Part shown: in pieces, positions 63,287 through 64,000 of the stretch
Layout of the letters: every line of letters starts with the position of its first letter
Position numbering within the stretch: position 1 is the first letter of the stretch
DNA from: Amoeboaphelidium occidentale
Lineage: Eukaryota; Aphelidiomycota; Aphelidea
Length of the DNA stretch: 64,000 nt
Assembly (NCBI GenBank): GCA_023515795.1
Contig: JALGPX010000001.1
Coordinates: 1 to 64,000, forward strand
Direction of reading: 5' to 3'
Program-made: the position numbers and the translations under genes
Notes under the pieces: generated by a model
Databases searched by the model: none
What the model saw: the letters and a program-made list of their open reading frames with translations, nothing else
What the model was told of the DNA's origin: nothing

Positions 63287-63743
63287 CTTTTAAACAAGGA
63301 CAGAATTCACTATCTGAAGAAAATAAGTTCGGGTGAGATCGGGAGCGACCGTTGAAAAATTTTTGATGTTGTTTGGGTTGGCTCGGTGGCGCGCGAGTGG
63401 CGAGACGGTCGCAAGCGGTGAAAAGTTTATCAGTTTGCCAATTTCAGAATGAGATAGCGAGCTATACGAGTAGGTTTATGATAGAATGTTTCCGTTTTAG
63501 TTGAGCTAGATAAGTTTGATAAGTCTGAGCCTTGAGTTGTTTGATCATGCTTTGTGATCTTGTATGAAAGCTATGAAAGCTCAGAACAGAATATCACTGA
63601 AGCTTAACTCATATCTTTTAAAGCCAATTAAAACATACGCCATCTGACCTATTTTTTTTGTGTGAATTTTTTTTGCTTTTATCCCCCTTGTTGACGCAAC
63701 TCCTTCTTGCAACTTTTCAAAATTTTCAACAGTTGATTGAATT
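63287..63743. other. Intergenic region, no gene seen
   Basis: About 450 bp lies between the carrier start and the first copy of the next gene's ATG. It has GC-richer patches (GGCGCGCGAGTGGCGAGACGG) and T runs. Probably promoters of both genes. Confidence 0.4.
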
Positions 63744-63988
63744 ATGATTCCACACGTCCCTCCTCCACCGCCACCAAAGAACCCAAACAGATCATTTNTT
63801 AACTCATATCTTTTAAAGCCAATTAAAACATACGCCATCTGACCTATTTTTTTGTGTGAATTTTTTTTGCTTTTATCCCCCTTGTTGACGCAACTCCTTG
63901 CAACTTTTCAAAATTTTCAACAGTTGATTGAATTATGATTCCACACGTCCCTCCTCCACCGCCACCAAAGAACCCAAACAGATCATTT
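63603..63988. repeat. False duplication around N 63798 (190-195 bp x2)
   Basis: Bases 63603-63797 recur at 63799-63988, differing in T-run length and one CTT triplet. One N separates them. The duplicated part includes the start of the next gene. Confidence 0.88.
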
Positions 63989-64000
63989 GGTAATACTGCT
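63935..64000 (+). CDS. Start of a proline-rich protein, cut by the window edge
   Basis: ATG 63935 opens MIPHVPPPPPPKNPNRSFGN and is still open at the window end. The same start occurs at 63744 in the first copy of the false duplication. A polyproline N-terminus is seen in many actin-linked and RNA-associated proteins, so no function can be given. Confidence 0.5.
   Translation, partial: MIPHVPPPPPPKNPNRSFGNTA

Overview
The window is nuclear DNA from a small, gene-dense eukaryotic genome: about 38 protein genes in 64 kb on both strands, in the standard code (TAA, TAG and TGA all end genes). Most introns I could place are 31-55 nt (one of 80 nt) with GT..AG ends and often a CTAAC/TAAT-like branch site. 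Intergenic gaps are usually 5-120 bp. The gene set is opisthokont and looks like an early-diverging, flagellum-bearing member of the fungal lineage (chytrid, aphelid or rozellid type). It holds a kinesin-2 motor (intraflagellar transport), a WDR62/MAPKBP1-like protein, a tetraspanin, cyclin Q, JMJD7, a B4GALNT-like glycosyltransferase and a membrane protein resembling a fungal family. MSH4 points to meiosis. The lineage is an inference from gene content only.

Layout. 1-4.8 kb: an OTU-domain protease-like gene with an in-frame stop, an RbfA-like mitochondrial ribosome factor, a small unknown gene and a fungal-type membrane protein. 4.8-9 kb: cytosolic gamma-glutamyltransferase-like enzyme, divergent TXNDC17-like thioredoxin, PhoD-type phosphatase. 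9-18.4 kb: a five-gene minus-strand run (PPR protein, CTF18, GINS PSF1, cyclin Q, SRP72) with gaps of 38-58 bp. 18.5-24.6 kb: F-box-like protein, mitochondrial SSB, UNC93-like protein, a large unknown membrane protein, a small unknown gene. 24.6-31.8 kb: ribosomal protein uL4, MSH4, VPS25, second F-box-like protein, tetraspanin, small unknown gene. 31.8-40.6 kb: Fic-domain protein, JMJD7-like hydroxylase, an unknown helical protein, kinesin-2, an alpha/beta hydrolase, a cytochrome b5 with a C-terminal CaaX box. 40.8-49.5 kb: WDR62-like protein, TAPL-like ABC half-transporter, DCTN6, B4GALNT-like glycosyltransferase. 49.5-56.7 kb: a microsatellite-loaded divergent pair (coiled-coil protein and a roughly 1,340-residue nuclear-type helical protein), both unrecognised. 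56.8-63.3 kb: CDF zinc transporter, RPS15, ChaC-like gamma-glutamylcyclotransferase, STN1, eIF5, ADP/ATP carrier. The window ends in the start of a proline-rich gene.

The most useful structural result concerns the assembly. Every run of N in the window (eight of them) is flanked by two near-identical copies of the same sequence. The copies differ by single-base changes or triplet-repeat length. In four genes the reading frame only works if one copy plus the Ns is removed. These are unmerged contig overlaps, probably allelic, and not biological tandem duplications. Several genes here are therefore shown with false internal repeats.

Functional threads: replication and chromosome maintenance (CTF18, PSF1, STN1, MSH4, mtSSB); glutathione and thiol chemistry (GGT-like, TXNDC17-like, ChaC-like); mitochondria (PPR protein, RbfA-like, mtSSB, ADP/ATP carrier); cytoskeletal transport (kinesin-2, DCTN6). 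I saw no tRNA or rRNA gene, CRISPR array or intact transposon.
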